Shown: positions 53,435 to 62,690, numbered from the stretch's first letter. The stretch: DNA of 64,000 nt from Spirosoma radiotolerans (GCF_000974425.1 NZ_CP010429.1:3782001-3846000), one strand, 5' to 3'. Numbers and translations: made by a program. Notes: a model not told the origin generated them from the sequence alone.

Positions 53435-54298
53435 TTAAAATTTGTCATGAATTTCCCCGATCAGTGGGACCAGTTTCGACGTATAGTCTAAAATTTCCTT
53501 TCTTACTTCTTTCCCGCTTAGTCTGGCCTGCTTATCAAACAAAAGTTGGTGGCCCTGGGCAATGGTCGTCAGTATGTCGGCGTAGGTACCTGCTGCTATC
53601 TTTCTCTCTTCCAACAGTTTAAATTCTCTGTCCCACTGTTGTTGCAAAAGGATAATGGTTATGGGCTCTTTTTTTACGTTTTCTTTTATCGTGGCCAAAT
53701 ACAGGTTTTTGGCCGCCAGTTGCTCGTTTTGCAACAGTTGAACGTAGTCGTTTTTGATAATTGCTGACAACGTCGATAGCAACGTTTGAATGTCGGGATT
53801 AGCCAGAGTAATGGCTTTGCCCAACTTCTTCCGTCGCCACCCATTGGACGAGGCATCGCCTATTAAATTCACAAGCTTCGAAAGTGTAGTTACCTGTGCT
53901 TTCGGAATAAGTTTCGAATCGCCCAGGTTAGCGACCAGTTTATCAATGCTTTTGTCGTAGGTAACGATATCGTCGCCTGCTAATTTATCCAGTGTATGCA
54001 GGTACTGGACGAGCACTTTGTTAGCAACGATAAAATTCTTTTCAGACGCTTTCAGGGAAACACACTCTTTCTCGGCATCATGCCGTAGTTTAACTGGGTC
54101 AAACGTGCCCTCCCGGATGGAGGCATACTGCTTTTGTCGAACGCAGGACTCGGCCAGGTCATCAGCGAGTACCGGCAATCGTCGGGTGGCCTCGATGGAT
54201 GTGCCGGTAAATTCTTTTATCGATTTGTTACTAACGCACCCCTCTATCAGGCATGAAGCTACTGCCAGTGAATAGATGACGAACCGAATCTTTCTCAT
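53435..54298 (-). CDS. hypothetical lipoprotein
   Basis: A 287-residue protein with a lipoprotein signal (hydrophobic 5-16, lipobox LIEGC ending at Cys21). The rest is helical with many Lys, Leu and Glu residues (VTTLSKLVNLIGDASSNGWRRKKLGKAITLANPDIQTLL). No family recognised. In an operon with the 128-residue protein; the pair may form an envelope complex. Confidence 0.75.
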   Translation of the reverse strand: MRKIRFVIYSLAVASCLIEGCVSNKSIKEFTGTSIEATRRLPVLADDLAESCVRQKQYASIREGTFDPVKLRHDAEKECVSLKASEKNFIVANKVLVQYLHTLDKLAGDDIVTYDKSIDKLVANLGDSKLIPKAQVTTLSKLVNLIGDASSNGWRRKKLGKAITLANPDIQTLLSTLSAIIKNDYVQLLQNEQLAAKNLYLATIKENVKKEPITIILLQQQWDREFKLLEERKIAAGTYADILTTIAQGHQLLFDKQARLSGKEVRKEILDYTSKLVPLIGEIHDKF

Positions 54299-54559
54299 AC
54301 GATCGCTAATCGGGATTTACTTTTTACCAGGTGTTTAGACGGCTCTGCGAAGTAAGCCCATTTTGCGGTGTAATCTACCACTCGACTAGATATAAAACGC
54401 CTGAAATATGGCGATCTAATCAACATCATCAAACTGGAAAAATACCCTTTCTTCGTCAAAAGCACTCATAGACTCCTGGGCATTCGTTTAATCTTTTCCA
54501 TGAACGCCAACTCATCTATACCGCGAAAGCCTTTACCTTTGGTCCTCATTTAGCAACGT

Positions 54560-55327
54560 ATGCCCTCGCTCCCCATTCTTGAACTCGGTAAACTAATTGA
54601 TCACGCGTTACTACACCCAACCCTGACGGATGCGGAACTGCGCGACGGTTGCCAACAGGCGTTACTCTACCAAGTGGCATCGGTTTGTATAAAGCCCTAT
54701 GCCGTGGTGCTGGCAAGTGAATTACTGGCCCATTCAGATGTACGCGTGGGCACTGTCATCGGGTTTCCGCACGGTGGCCAGGCAACATCCCTTAAAGTTG
54801 CCGAAACGCTGCAGGCCTGCCGCGATGGCGCCGTCGAGATCGATATGGTCGTCAATATTGGCAAGGTATTGAGCGAGGACTGGGACTACGTGGCCAACGA
54901 AATTCAGCTTATCTACGACGCCTGTGAGTCAGAAGGAGCCCTACTGAAAGTTATTTTCGAAACGGACTTTCTGCCGAATGACAGGCTGAAAATAAAACTC
55001 TGTCAGGTCTGTACGGACATTGGGGTCGCTTTTGTGAAGACATCAACGGGCTTTGGGTTTGTGAAAGGGCCTGATGGCATGTACGACTATAAAGGAGCCA
55101 CCGAACACGATTTGCGTCTGATGCTCGACCATGTAGGACCGGGCGTTCGGGTGAAAGCCTCGGGCGGTATCCGCACGCTGAACGAACTCCTGGTGGTAAA
55201 GGAAATGGGCGTTGCCCGGGTGGGCACTTCGTCAACGGCCGTTATTCTGAACGAGGCTTATCGACGATCCGGCATGACGCCACCAACGGCAATAACGAAC
55301 ACAACTATTGAATCGACTGGTTACTAG
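54560..55327 (+). CDS. deoC: deoxyribose-phosphate aldolase
   Basis: A 255-residue TIM-barrel aldolase that cleaves 2-deoxyribose-5-phosphate to glyceraldehyde-3-phosphate and acetaldehyde. Seen: IDHALLHPTLTDAEL, VGTVIGFPHG, EIDMVVNIGKVLSEDWDYV, LKVIFETDFL, the Schiff-base Lys in VAFVKTSTGFG and VKASGGIRT. First gene of a likely three-gene operon with a sugar isomerase-like protein and a PAP2 phosphatase. Confidence 0.96.
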   Translation: MPSLPILELGKLIDHALLHPTLTDAELRDGCQQALLYQVASVCIKPYAVVLASELLAHSDVRVGTVIGFPHGGQATSLKVAETLQACRDGAVEIDMVVNIGKVLSEDWDYVANEIQLIYDACESEGALLKVIFETDFLPNDRLKIKLCQVCTDIGVAFVKTSTGFGFVKGPDGMYDYKGATEHDLRLMLDHVGPGVRVKASGGIRTLNELLVVKEMGVARVGTSSTAVILNEAYRRSGMTPPTAITNTTIESTGY

Positions 55328-55372
55328 ACATAACCCGGACGGCTACGTCCGAACCTGAGTTTTCTTATTTTT

Positions 55373-56332
55373 ATGAACCGCCCGGATGTGGCCATCCGGC
55401 TTATACTAAACCCCTGTATGCTCAACCTCGGCTTTGTTTCGGCTATCCTGGCCGACTATGATTTAAATGGTGTTCTTCAATTTGCCTCAGAACATCAGTT
55501 TAAGTGCGTTGAAGTTATGTGCTGGCCGACGGGTAATGCGGATGCCCGACGGTATGCGGGTGTAACGCACATTGATGTCGACAACCTCAACGTCGATCAC
55601 GTTCACTCCCTCACCCGACTCCATAACGTGGCGATTTCGGGCCTCGGCTATTACCCGAATCCTCTTGACCCAAACCCGGAGCAGGCTGAGTTCTACCGCG
55701 AACACATAAAGAAAATCATCCGGGCAGCGGCCAAACTGGGCATTCCGGTTGTCAACACGTTTATTGGCCGGAATCCATCCCTAAGCATCACCGATAACCT
55801 GAAACTGTATGCCGAGCACTGGCCCGCTATCATCAGCGAAGCCGAAGCCTGTAATGTAAAAATCGGGATCGAAAATTGTCCGATGTGGTTTACGGACGAC
55901 GAGTGGCCAGGCGGCAAAAACCTCGCCACTACCCCCGCCATTTGGGATCGGATGTTTGAGATTATTCCGTCGCGAATATTGGGGCTGAATTATGACCCCA
56001 GCCACCTGATCTGGCAAATGATGGACGAGGTCAAACCCATTTACGAGTATCGCGACCGGCTGCATCACATTCATCTGAAGGACGTAAAACTCTATCGCGA
56101 CAAGCTGAACCGGGTGGGTATCATGGCTAATCCATTGGAGTACCATTCACCCAAACTTCCTGGCCTGGGTGATGTGCGCTGGCGTGATTTCTTTGCCGCT
56201 TTAACGGACGTTCGGTATAGGGGCCCGGTTTGTATCGAGGTGGAAGACAAAGCCTATGAAAGCCACCCCGACGATGTGAAAACGGCTATTCTGACCGCTC
56301 GAAATTACTTGAGCCAGTTTCTGGTTTTGTAG
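55373..56332 (+). CDS. sugar phosphate isomerase/epimerase (AP endonuclease 2-like)
   Basis: A 319-residue xylose-isomerase-like TIM barrel. It has the metal-binding pattern GIENCPMW (Glu), LNYDPSHLIWQ (Asp, His), HIHLKDVKL and VCIEVEDKAYE. Family members epimerise or isomerise sugars such as inosose or 3-keto sugars. An alternative start is ATG 55418 (MLNLGFVSAIL), which would put the first strand at the N-terminus. Lies 45 bp after deoC and 3 bp before the PAP2 gene, consistent with co-transcription. Confidence 0.9.
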   Translation: MNRPDVAIRLILNPCMLNLGFVSAILADYDLNGVLQFASEHQFKCVEVMCWPTGNADARRYAGVTHIDVDNLNVDHVHSLTRLHNVAISGLGYYPNPLDPNPEQAEFYREHIKKIIRAAAKLGIPVVNTFIGRNPSLSITDNLKLYAEHWPAIISEAEACNVKIGIENCPMWFTDDEWPGGKNLATTPAIWDRMFEIIPSRILGLNYDPSHLIWQMMDEVKPIYEYRDRLHHIHLKDVKLYRDKLNRVGIMANPLEYHSPKLPGLGDVRWRDFFAALTDVRYRGPVCIEVEDKAYESHPDDVKTAILTARNYLSQFLVL

Positions 56333-56335
56333 TCT

Positions 56336-56911
56336 ATGATTGAGAAACTGAACCAACTCGACATCCACGTTTTTTTGTGGCTGAATGGCCGTTACACGCC
56401 CTGGCTGGACCCGATCATGATCTGGATTACGGAACGGAATAGCTGGTTTCCTCTGTACGCGCTACTCATTGGCTGGCTAATTTATCAGTACCGGAAGCAA
56501 GCCATCGGGTACATTCTGACCATTATTTTTTCGGTAGCGCTCGCCGACCAGATAGCTTCTTCAATTTTCAAGCCGCTGGTTCATCGGCTGAGGCCCTGCC
56601 ATGAACTGGCGCTCCAAACCTTCATTCATCCGGTTATGGAGTGCGGAGGGCAATACGGCTTTGTCTCTTCTCATGCGTCAACCACATTTGCCCTGGCAGC
56701 CAGTCTTTGGTTCATGCTGGGCAAACAGCATCCCTGGCTACGGTTAGGCTTTTTGTGGGCCGCTATTGTATCGTATAGCCGGATTTACGTGGCGGCACAT
56801 TACCCACTCGATGTGCTGGCGGGCACTGGTGTTGGCGTATTATCGGCAGCCATTTGTGTTCTTATTCTGCGAACGATTCAGGCCCGTTCCGGAAGGGGTA
56901 GATTCGTTTAA
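56336..56911 (+). CDS. PAP2-family membrane phosphatase
   Basis: A 191-residue phosphatase with about five membrane segments. The three PAP2 motifs: KPLVHRLRP, FVSSHAST (active-site His) and SRIYVAAHYPLDV (catalytic His and Asp). Could act on phosphatidic acid, undecaprenyl-pyrophosphate or another lipid phosphate. Starts 3 bp after the isomerase gene. Confidence 0.94.
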   Translation: MIEKLNQLDIHVFLWLNGRYTPWLDPIMIWITERNSWFPLYALLIGWLIYQYRKQAIGYILTIIFSVALADQIASSIFKPLVHRLRPCHELALQTFIHPVMECGGQYGFVSSHASTTFALAASLWFMLGKQHPWLRLGFLWAAIVSYSRIYVAAHYPLDVLAGTGVGVLSAAICVLILRTIQARSGRGRFV

Positions 56912-57046
56912 TTTATCCTGAATAAGTTAAGGCATACTTGAGTACAAATAACTTCATAAAACACGCTAACAATCCTACATACATTCCGTTGTCATTAAGA
57001 AGTCTCTATGTGACCAAATTATTTCACATGGACCACGAATAGCCTT

Positions 57047-58201
57047 ATGCCAACGGAGATACAGGAGATAAATGGTGCGTTTGCTCAACCTCTTCTATTT
57101 AACGATACCCCGCCTTCTTTACAAACCCGGCTCACGGTTATCGTTCCGGTACGAAACGAAGCCGACCAATTGACCGAAACGCTGGAAGCACTCCGTAAGC
57201 AACTGGATGGCAACAGCTTACCATTGAACCCGCTCTTATACGAAGTTCTGCTACTGGCCAACAATTGTACAGATTCTTCCTTTGACATTGCCCGTCGATA
57301 CCAGCAGAAATACCCTGCCTTTCACCTGCATATTGCTCAGGTTCACTTGCCGCCCGAGAAGGCAAATATTGGTACTGTTCGGCGCATGCTCATGGACGAA
57401 GCCTACCGCCGATTGACGAGTCTGGGACGATCCGACGGCATTATAGCCTCAACCGATGGTGACACGGTGGTTGATAGTCATTGGGTGTACAACATCATGC
57501 TCGAAATGGCGAAGGGCAACGACGCCGTTGGGGGACGCATTCTAACCCGGCCTGACCAGAGCAGCGTGCGGTTGTTTCACCTGCGCGATGTGATGTACCG
57601 AACGCTGGTGGCCAAAGCAGAAGCCCTGTTCGACCCCTGTTTACACGACCCCTGGCCCCGCCACTTTCAGCATTTCGGCGCGAGCATTGCGGTGACCTGC
57701 CACATGTATGAGCAGGTAGGCGGCCTCCCCGAAACGCCTTACCTGGAAGACGAGGCCTTTTACCGGGCTTTGCTGCGCATTGATGCCAAAGTTAGAAAGA
57801 GCCCACACGTAAAGGTCTATACATCGACCCGATTGCAGGGACGGGTGGCCGTTGGCTTTTCGGAGCAATTACGGTATTGGTCGATCATGAATCAGGGCAA
57901 TCAATGTCAATTGGCGGAGCCCGCCGGAGCTGTCATTACCCGGCTTAGTAATCGGCAGCAATTACGGCTTTGCTGGCAAAAGCGTAACCAGGGCGTGCAT
58001 ACCGACTTACTGAAACGCATTGCTCTTGAGCTGTTTATCGATTCAGACTGGCTCATTGAGCAATTCAAAAAAAGCCGTTTTTTTGGCGAGATCTGGGAAA
58101 TGATCGATGAACGAATGACGTCGGGGCAATGGATTACTCAATGGAAGCCGGTACCGATTACCGTTGCCATTCGGGACATGCGAAACTACCTGGTTAGGTA
58201 A
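57047..58201 (+). CDS. family 2 glycosyltransferase
   Basis: A 384-residue GT-A enzyme. Residues 25-38 hold TRLTVIVPVRNEAD, then LLANNCTDSS and ASTDGDTVVD, where DGD is the DxD metal site. The region FGASIAVTCHMYEQVGGLPETPYLEDEAFYRALL has the acceptor/ED motif. No membrane segment, so cytoplasmic or peripheral. Converges on a cluster of methyltransferase, PIG-L deacetylase and acyl-CoA dehydrogenase genes; the same four functions are often neighbours in other bacteria as far as I recall, suggesting a shared pathway. Confidence 0.88.
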   Translation: MPTEIQEINGAFAQPLLFNDTPPSLQTRLTVIVPVRNEADQLTETLEALRKQLDGNSLPLNPLLYEVLLLANNCTDSSFDIARRYQQKYPAFHLHIAQVHLPPEKANIGTVRRMLMDEAYRRLTSLGRSDGIIASTDGDTVVDSHWVYNIMLEMAKGNDAVGGRILTRPDQSSVRLFHLRDVMYRTLVAKAEALFDPCLHDPWPRHFQHFGASIAVTCHMYEQVGGLPETPYLEDEAFYRALLRIDAKVRKSPHVKVYTSTRLQGRVAVGFSEQLRYWSIMNQGNQCQLAEPAGAVITRLSNRQQLRLCWQKRNQGVHTDLLKRIALELFIDSDWLIEQFKKSRFFGEIWEMIDERMTSGQWITQWKPVPITVAIRDMRNYLVR

Positions 58202-58222
58202 CCCGGTAGCGTATCCTGTACT

Positions 58223-58313
58223 CCAAGGGCCGTGTCCTCATGGGCGTCTGCAATACAACACTATGAAGGGCCGTGAGGACACGGCCCTTGGAATACATAA
58301 GACGGCCCTCGGA
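58223..58313. repeat. nested palindromes between GT2 and methyltransferase genes
   Basis: CCAAGGGCCGTGTCCTCA (58223-58240) pairs exactly with TGAGGACACGGCCCTTGG (58274-58291). Within the right part AAGGGCCGTG-AGGA-CACGGCCCTT forms its own 10-bp stem, and GCCCTC-GG-AGGGC follows near 58304-58316. Several mutually exclusive hairpins are possible. It lies between convergent genes and probably works as a two-way terminator, perhaps built from repeated copies of one palindromic unit. Confidence 0.65.
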
Positions 58314-58339
58314 GGGCGCGACACAACTTTTAGCGAGCA

Positions 58340-58927
58340 TTACTGCTTCTGGAACAGATCCAGCCGATATTTCTCCAGGCGCTGACCCGACAAATGCCTA
58401 AGCGGTTTGCCTTCCCCCGCTATTGCCAAAAATTCTTCGTGAACCCGGTCGCCCGTCAGCGGATAGTCGGGAACAAACGGTGTCCAGTGAACAAGCAACA
58501 GATGCCCGTTTTCGGTTAAGTGATCGAGCATTTGTTGACGCGCCCGTTTCAGGTCATCCAACCCCAGGTAATAGCCTACTTCCGACAGCAAAATCAGGTC
58601 AAATTGCCCGTCCGGAAATTCAGCCGGAATACTCAGCTGTCTGACCGTCACATGCTCATAGGGAGCCAGTCGGTTTCGGGCTGCGTCCAAAGGCAACTCG
58701 CTGGCATCGACCGCCAGCAGGCGGTTGCACCGTTGCGCCAGTAATTCGCTCAGCACCCCAATGGAACAACCAATTTCAAACGCGTTAGCATATTGCTCCT
58801 GAGGCAGGGCAGCCAGTGTAGTGGCATATTTATCCAGTTCATACGGGCTGGTTTCAAAGGCCCAGGGGTCGTCGTTGGCCCGGTACACATCATCGAAGTA
58901 GGTACTGGGCAGGCTTGATTTAGGCAT
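58340..58927 (-). CDS. SAM-dependent methyltransferase, NodS-like
   Basis: A 195-residue class I methyltransferase. It opens YFDDVYRANDDPWAFETSPYELDKYATTLAAL, typical of NodS-like N-methyltransferases, then motif I AFEIGCSIGVLSELLA, LLAVDAS and FDLILLSEVGYYL. NodS methylates the de-N-acetylated chitooligosaccharide in Nod factor synthesis. Overlaps the PIG-L deacetylase gene by 8 bp, so a de-N-acetylated sugar as methyl acceptor is an attractive, unproven idea. Confidence 0.88.
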   Translation of the reverse strand: MPKSSLPSTYFDDVYRANDDPWAFETSPYELDKYATTLAALPQEQYANAFEIGCSIGVLSELLAQRCNRLLAVDASELPLDAARNRLAPYEHVTVRQLSIPAEFPDGQFDLILLSEVGYYLGLDDLKRARQQMLDHLTENGHLLLVHWTPFVPDYPLTGDRVHEEFLAIAGEGKPLRHLSGQRLEKYRLDLFQKQ

Positions 58928-59684
58928 AATCAGGTTCGTTAATAGGCTCTTCCAGAAATAATTCCCGCGGCTTATTGAAGTGCATCAGCAACTCTGGCGA
59001 CAAGTAAAAGGCCGTTGGGTCGTCGTCAATCAACCGACTCACTTGCGACCGATGAGCCGCAATGGCCTGGTTTCGCTGCATCATAACCGACTCAATCGGA
59101 ACATGCCAGACCATCATTTCGTCATGGCCAGGCATATCATGCTCATTGCCCAACTCCCACAACCAGATCAGGTATTCGAGGACCCGAGGTCGTATCGAAA
59201 GCAGTGATAAAGCCGCATTCACGACCTGCCACGATGCCCGGTGGTCCCGGTGTGGGTCCCGTCGCCAGGGGAGCAGCACTGTTGTTGGTTTGAGATCTGT
59301 CAGGAGCGTGTGGACAAACCCAACCGCACGGTCAAAACCAGCATTGTCAGGAGTAGTTACCTGCGTATCTTTCTGCCGCATAAAAAAGGCATTATCAGCA
59401 GGCACATTCAGTTGACAGAGTGCGTTCAATGCCTCCAATTCGCGTACCTGTCGTAGCCGCTCGGCCGGATAACTGGGTGAGTTAGGATGCGACATGGTTC
59501 CATCACTCACAAACAGCACGTATACCTGGAATCCCTGTTGCCGCAACAGCGCTATGGTACCACCGCAACCCAACGATTCATCATCGGGGTGCGGAGCAAT
59601 GACCAGCGCGTTTCCAATCAAGTCTATGTCCATTGGATGCGACATGGCCTCCAGAAAATGAGCTTTATCAACGCCAGAGTTCAT
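58920..59684 (-). CDS. PIG-L family deacetylase
   Basis: A 254-residue LmbE/PIG-L-type zinc deacetylase. Zn-binding motif IAPHPDDESLGCGG and the distal PHRDHRASW; also VLFVSDGTMSH. The family removes acetyl groups from N-acetylglucosamine-type substrates. ATGs at residues 14 and 18 are alternative starts closer to the first strand. It overlaps the acyl-CoA dehydrogenase-like gene by 17 bp and the methyltransferase gene by 8 bp: a tight operon. Confidence 0.9.
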   Translation of the reverse strand: MNSGVDKAHFLEAMSHPMDIDLIGNALVIAPHPDDESLGCGGTIALLRQQGFQVYVLFVSDGTMSHPNSPSYPAERLRQVRELEALNALCQLNVPADNAFFMRQKDTQVTTPDNAGFDRAVGFVHTLLTDLKPTTVLLPWRRDPHRDHRASWQVVNAALSLLSIRPRVLEYLIWLWELGNEHDMPGHDEMMVWHVPIESVMMQRNQAIAAHRSQVSRLIDDDPTAFYLSPELLMHFNKPRELFLEEPINEPDYA

Positions 59685-60855
59685 GCGCGTTTTGTGGATT
59701 ATCTAAAACATAGCGGCCAATATCGAGGACGGTGGCGTCGGGCGCGGGTTGCCGCAAATAGAACGTTAAGTCCCGATGAATACGCTCAAACGGAAGTGGC
59801 CGCATGAGTCCGCGTGCACCCACCGACCGTTCGGCCAGGGGCATTACCCGAAGACAGATTTCTTCAATGGCCGTTCGGGTCATGTTGGTGTAAGCCACAA
59901 TTTTTTCGGTTTCGTTCTCATCGGCCAGCCAGGCATCCGTATTTTCCCCGGCGGCTTTGAGCCACTGATTCCCCGACTCAATCAGCCAGGCCATTTCGGC
60001 CAGCCGGGTGCGTTGAATTGGATCGTCGGTTCGATTCATTGATGCTAGCAATGCCCGCGTTGCGTTGAACAACGCTTCCGCCCCACCCAACTGCACGGCC
60101 GCAAATCGGCTGGCTCCTCCGCTGAAATACGGTTGCCGATAGTAATCATCGGGCTGCCCCAGCAGGTCTTCCCGGCTAATTTCGAGACCCGTGAAGTCGA
60201 GTTTATAGCTTACCGATGCCCGCATCCCCAGCGGTTGCCAGAAACTAGTATCCTGCGCAATGGCATCCACGCGTTCCGTTGGAATGATGCACATCTGCCA
60301 TCCTTGTCCGGACGGATCACCCAGAAGTTGACCGGTTATGAGTGGCCGCTGGATCCAGCCCGAACCTGAACAGAAGGTCTTGGCGCCTTCGAGCCGATAC
60401 CGTCCATTAGCAAGGGCATGAATTTTTATCCCATCGGCCGCTTGTGTATTCCAGACGCTGAATAGCCGCTTGTACTGACTTACATCGGCATACCACCGGG
60501 TTTTCTGTTCCTGAGTAGCATATAGATGAATCAGATTCAGGGCGTTGATATGCCCTTCGTAAACCCGGCCAACGGATAAATTAGCGGCCCCAATTCGTTT
60601 CAATAGCTGGAGCAGTTGACTGGTTTTGGGCGATCGGCTATCCAGTTGCCGCCCCGGTAAGGTAACGGCTAATAAACCGGCTTCGGCCAGGCGGCTGAAG
60701 GCTTCTTCAGGAAATGTCTTGTCATCATCTGTTTGGGCAGCTGCATCGGCAATTTGTTTACATAAGGCAGCTATCGGTTCAGAATCCAGCCCCAAAAGTG
60801 GCTTTGGGGCAAGGCCAACAGGCTGAAAAGGGTTAAGCGTTTCCATATGTGTCAA
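59668..60855 (-). CDS. acyl-CoA dehydrogenase-like flavoprotein
   Basis: A 395-residue protein with the acyl-CoA dehydrogenase layout: helical N-terminal part (FPEEAFSRLAEAGLLAVTLP), middle beta domain (RYRLEGAKTFCSGSG, YKLDFTGLEISREDLLG) and helical C-terminal part (GGAEALFNATRALLA, RSVGARGLMRPLPFERIHRDLTFYLRQP). Closest in feel to the group with flavin-dependent N-hydroxylases or desulfurising monooxygenases. First gene of the operon with the PIG-L deacetylase and NodS-like methyltransferase. Reaction unknown. Confidence 0.87.
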   Translation of the reverse strand: MTHMETLNPFQPVGLAPKPLLGLDSEPIAALCKQIADAAAQTDDDKTFPEEAFSRLAEAGLLAVTLPGRQLDSRSPKTSQLLQLLKRIGAANLSVGRVYEGHINALNLIHLYATQEQKTRWYADVSQYKRLFSVWNTQAADGIKIHALANGRYRLEGAKTFCSGSGWIQRPLITGQLLGDPSGQGWQMCIIPTERVDAIAQDTSFWQPLGMRASVSYKLDFTGLEISREDLLGQPDDYYRQPYFSGGASRFAAVQLGGAEALFNATRALLASMNRTDDPIQRTRLAEMAWLIESGNQWLKAAGENTDAWLADENETEKIVAYTNMTRTAIEEICLRVMPLAERSVGARGLMRPLPFERIHRDLTFYLRQPAPDATVLDIGRYVLDNPQNAHELWR

Positions 60856-60997
60856 AGCTAATGTTCGCTAAATTGTTTGGCCTTTTTATCATACGAAATA
60901 GCAAATAATGGGACTTTTCGTTTTCAGCACTGACGCCCAATAGCCGATTTGTCGGAAGAAAGTTTACATCCTGCCAGCAAGTGGGCTGTTTTTTCCG

Positions 60998-61005
60998 TAC
61001 CTTTG
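60998..61005 (+). promoter_or_regulatory. -7 promoter element of prs
   Basis: TACCTTTG, an exact TAnnTTTG match, lies 21 bp upstream of ATG 61027. It sits inside the 5' extension of the open frame and therefore supports ATG 61027 as the true start. Confidence 0.65.
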
Positions 61006-61026
61006 CGGGAAATTTGTCCGGCACAC

Positions 61027-61968
61027 ATGGCTTCGTTTAATCCGGTTAAGATTTTTTCGGGCAGTCAGTCCACCTATTTGGCCGAAAAAATTGCACATTA
61101 TTACGGGAAAGACTTAGGTGGCTACACCTGCCGACGCTTCAGCGACGGTGAGATGTCGCCCAGTTTTGAAGAGTCGGTTCGTGGCTGCGATGTTTTCCTC
61201 ATTCAGTCGACGCCCCCGCCCGCTGATAATCTGCTGGAGCTGATGCTGATGGTTGATGCGGCCCGCCGTGCTTCGGCACACTACGTAACCGTTGTGATTC
61301 CTTACTTCGGATACGCCCGGCAGGATCGCAAAGACAAACCGCGGGTATCGATTGCCGCCAAACTGGTTGCCAACACGCTGGCGGCATCAGGTGTTGACCG
61401 GTTGATGACGATTGACTTGCATGCAGGACAAATTCAGGGTTTTTTCGACTTCCCGGTTGACCATCTGGAAGGAACATCGGTGTTCGTGCCGTATATCCGA
61501 AGTCTGAATCTGGAAAATCTGGTGGTTGCCTCGCCGGACGTAGGTGGTGCCAACCGTGCCCGTACATTCGCCAAACACTTCAATGCTGACATCGTGCTGT
61601 GCGACAAGCACCGCAAACGGGCCAACGAAATTGCGTCCATGCAGGTGATTGGGGATGTAGAAGGGGCCAACGTTGTGCTTGTCGACGATTTGATCGATAC
61701 GGGAGGCACGATGGCCAAAGCCGCCCAGATTATTATGGACAAAGGTGCGTTGTCTGTACGGGCCGTGTGTACACACCCGATCATGTCGGGCAAGGCGCAC
61801 GAAAATATTGCCAATTCCGTGTTGCAGGAGTTAGTCGTGGCGGATACATTGCCCATGAAGCAAACAAACGAAAAAATTAGAGTACTGTCGGTGGCGGAGT
61901 TATTTGCCAAAGCCATTGGCCGTATTCGTGATCATGAATCTATTAGTTCACTGTTTATTAAATATTGA
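61027..61968 (+). CDS. prs: ribose-phosphate pyrophosphokinase
   Basis: A 313-residue PRPP synthetase from ATG 61027. The longer frame begins with a TTG at 60949, but the promoter element at 60998 and the family's usual 310-315 residues favour the ATG. Seen: KIFSGSQSTYLAEKIA, FSDGEMSPSFEESVRG, DVFLIQSTPPPADNLLELMLMVDA, PYFGYARQDRK, DLHAGQIQGFFDFPVDHL and the PRPP loop VLVDDLIDTGGTM. Makes PRPP for nucleotide, His and Trp synthesis. Followed by the L25 gene. Confidence 0.97.
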   Translation: MASFNPVKIFSGSQSTYLAEKIAHYYGKDLGGYTCRRFSDGEMSPSFEESVRGCDVFLIQSTPPPADNLLELMLMVDAARRASAHYVTVVIPYFGYARQDRKDKPRVSIAAKLVANTLAASGVDRLMTIDLHAGQIQGFFDFPVDHLEGTSVFVPYIRSLNLENLVVASPDVGGANRARTFAKHFNADIVLCDKHRKRANEIASMQVIGDVEGANVVLVDDLIDTGGTMAKAAQIIMDKGALSVRAVCTHPIMSGKAHENIANSVLQELVVADTLPMKQTNEKIRVLSVAELFAKAIGRIRDHESISSLFIKY

Positions 61969-62077
61969 ATGAATGAGTTTTGAAGGATAGAATAGGAAAC
62001 AAAACATTTCCAGTATCATTCAATAATTCAATCATTCTATCATCGCACCGGCGACCCGGTCAAAATTAAATTTTATC

Positions 62078-62644
62078 ATGAAAAAAATCGAGATTGTAGG
62101 GTATCAACGAGCGAATCTCGGCCGCACGGAATCACAGGCGATTCGGGCCGAGGGCAATGTTCCATGCGTGTTATATGGTGGCGAAGAGCAGGTGCATTTT
62201 TACGCCCCAGCGATTCTGTTCCGCGATTTGATTTATTCGCCTAATATTTTTGAAGTAGCGCTCAACATCGAGGGTGCTGAGTACCGGGCGATCCTTCAGG
62301 AAGCCCAGTTCCACCCAGTAAGCGATATTCTTTTACACGCCGATTTCCTGCTTATTACGGACAATAAACCCATCAAAATTGCTGTTCCCGTTCGTTTATT
62401 GGGCACAGCACCGGGCGTTCAGAAAGGTGGTAAATTGGTGACCCGCGTTCGGAAACTGCGCGTTAAAGGCACCGTTGAAAACATCCCTGACTATATTGAT
62501 GTGGATGTATCGGGTCTTGACTTGGGTAAATCGGTTCGTGTTGGTCAGATTTCTGTACAAAACATCGAACTGCTTGAAGAAGCGTCGAACCCAGTTGCCA
62601 GCATCGAAATTCCACGTGCGCTGCGTGGTACGGTGGGCAAATAA
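62078..62644 (+). CDS. rplY: 50S ribosomal protein L25/general stress protein Ctc
   Basis: A 188-residue long-form L25. N-terminal 5S rRNA-binding domain (QRANLGRTESQAIRAEGNVPCVLYGG, VHFYAPAILFRDLI, LQEAQFHPVSDILLHADFL) plus the C-terminal TL5/CTC domain (KIAVPVRLLGTAPGVQKGGKL, VDVSGLDLGKSVRVGQI). The prs-L25 order is common in bacteria. Strong terminator follows. Confidence 0.96.
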   Translation: MKKIEIVGYQRANLGRTESQAIRAEGNVPCVLYGGEEQVHFYAPAILFRDLIYSPNIFEVALNIEGAEYRAILQEAQFHPVSDILLHADFLLITDNKPIKIAVPVRLLGTAPGVQKGGKLVTRVRKLRVKGTVENIPDYIDVDVSGLDLGKSVRVGQISVQNIELLEEASNPVASIEIPRALRGTVGK

Positions 62645-62690
62645 GGATAGTTATTTCTGCCAATTTTTTAAGGCTAATAGATTTACAAAC

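Noticed and set aside
58164..58385. 73-codon frame across the end of the GT2 gene and the following palindromes
   Set aside because: It runs through the hairpin region and the methyltransferase gene end in another frame; the sequence is dominated by the repeat.
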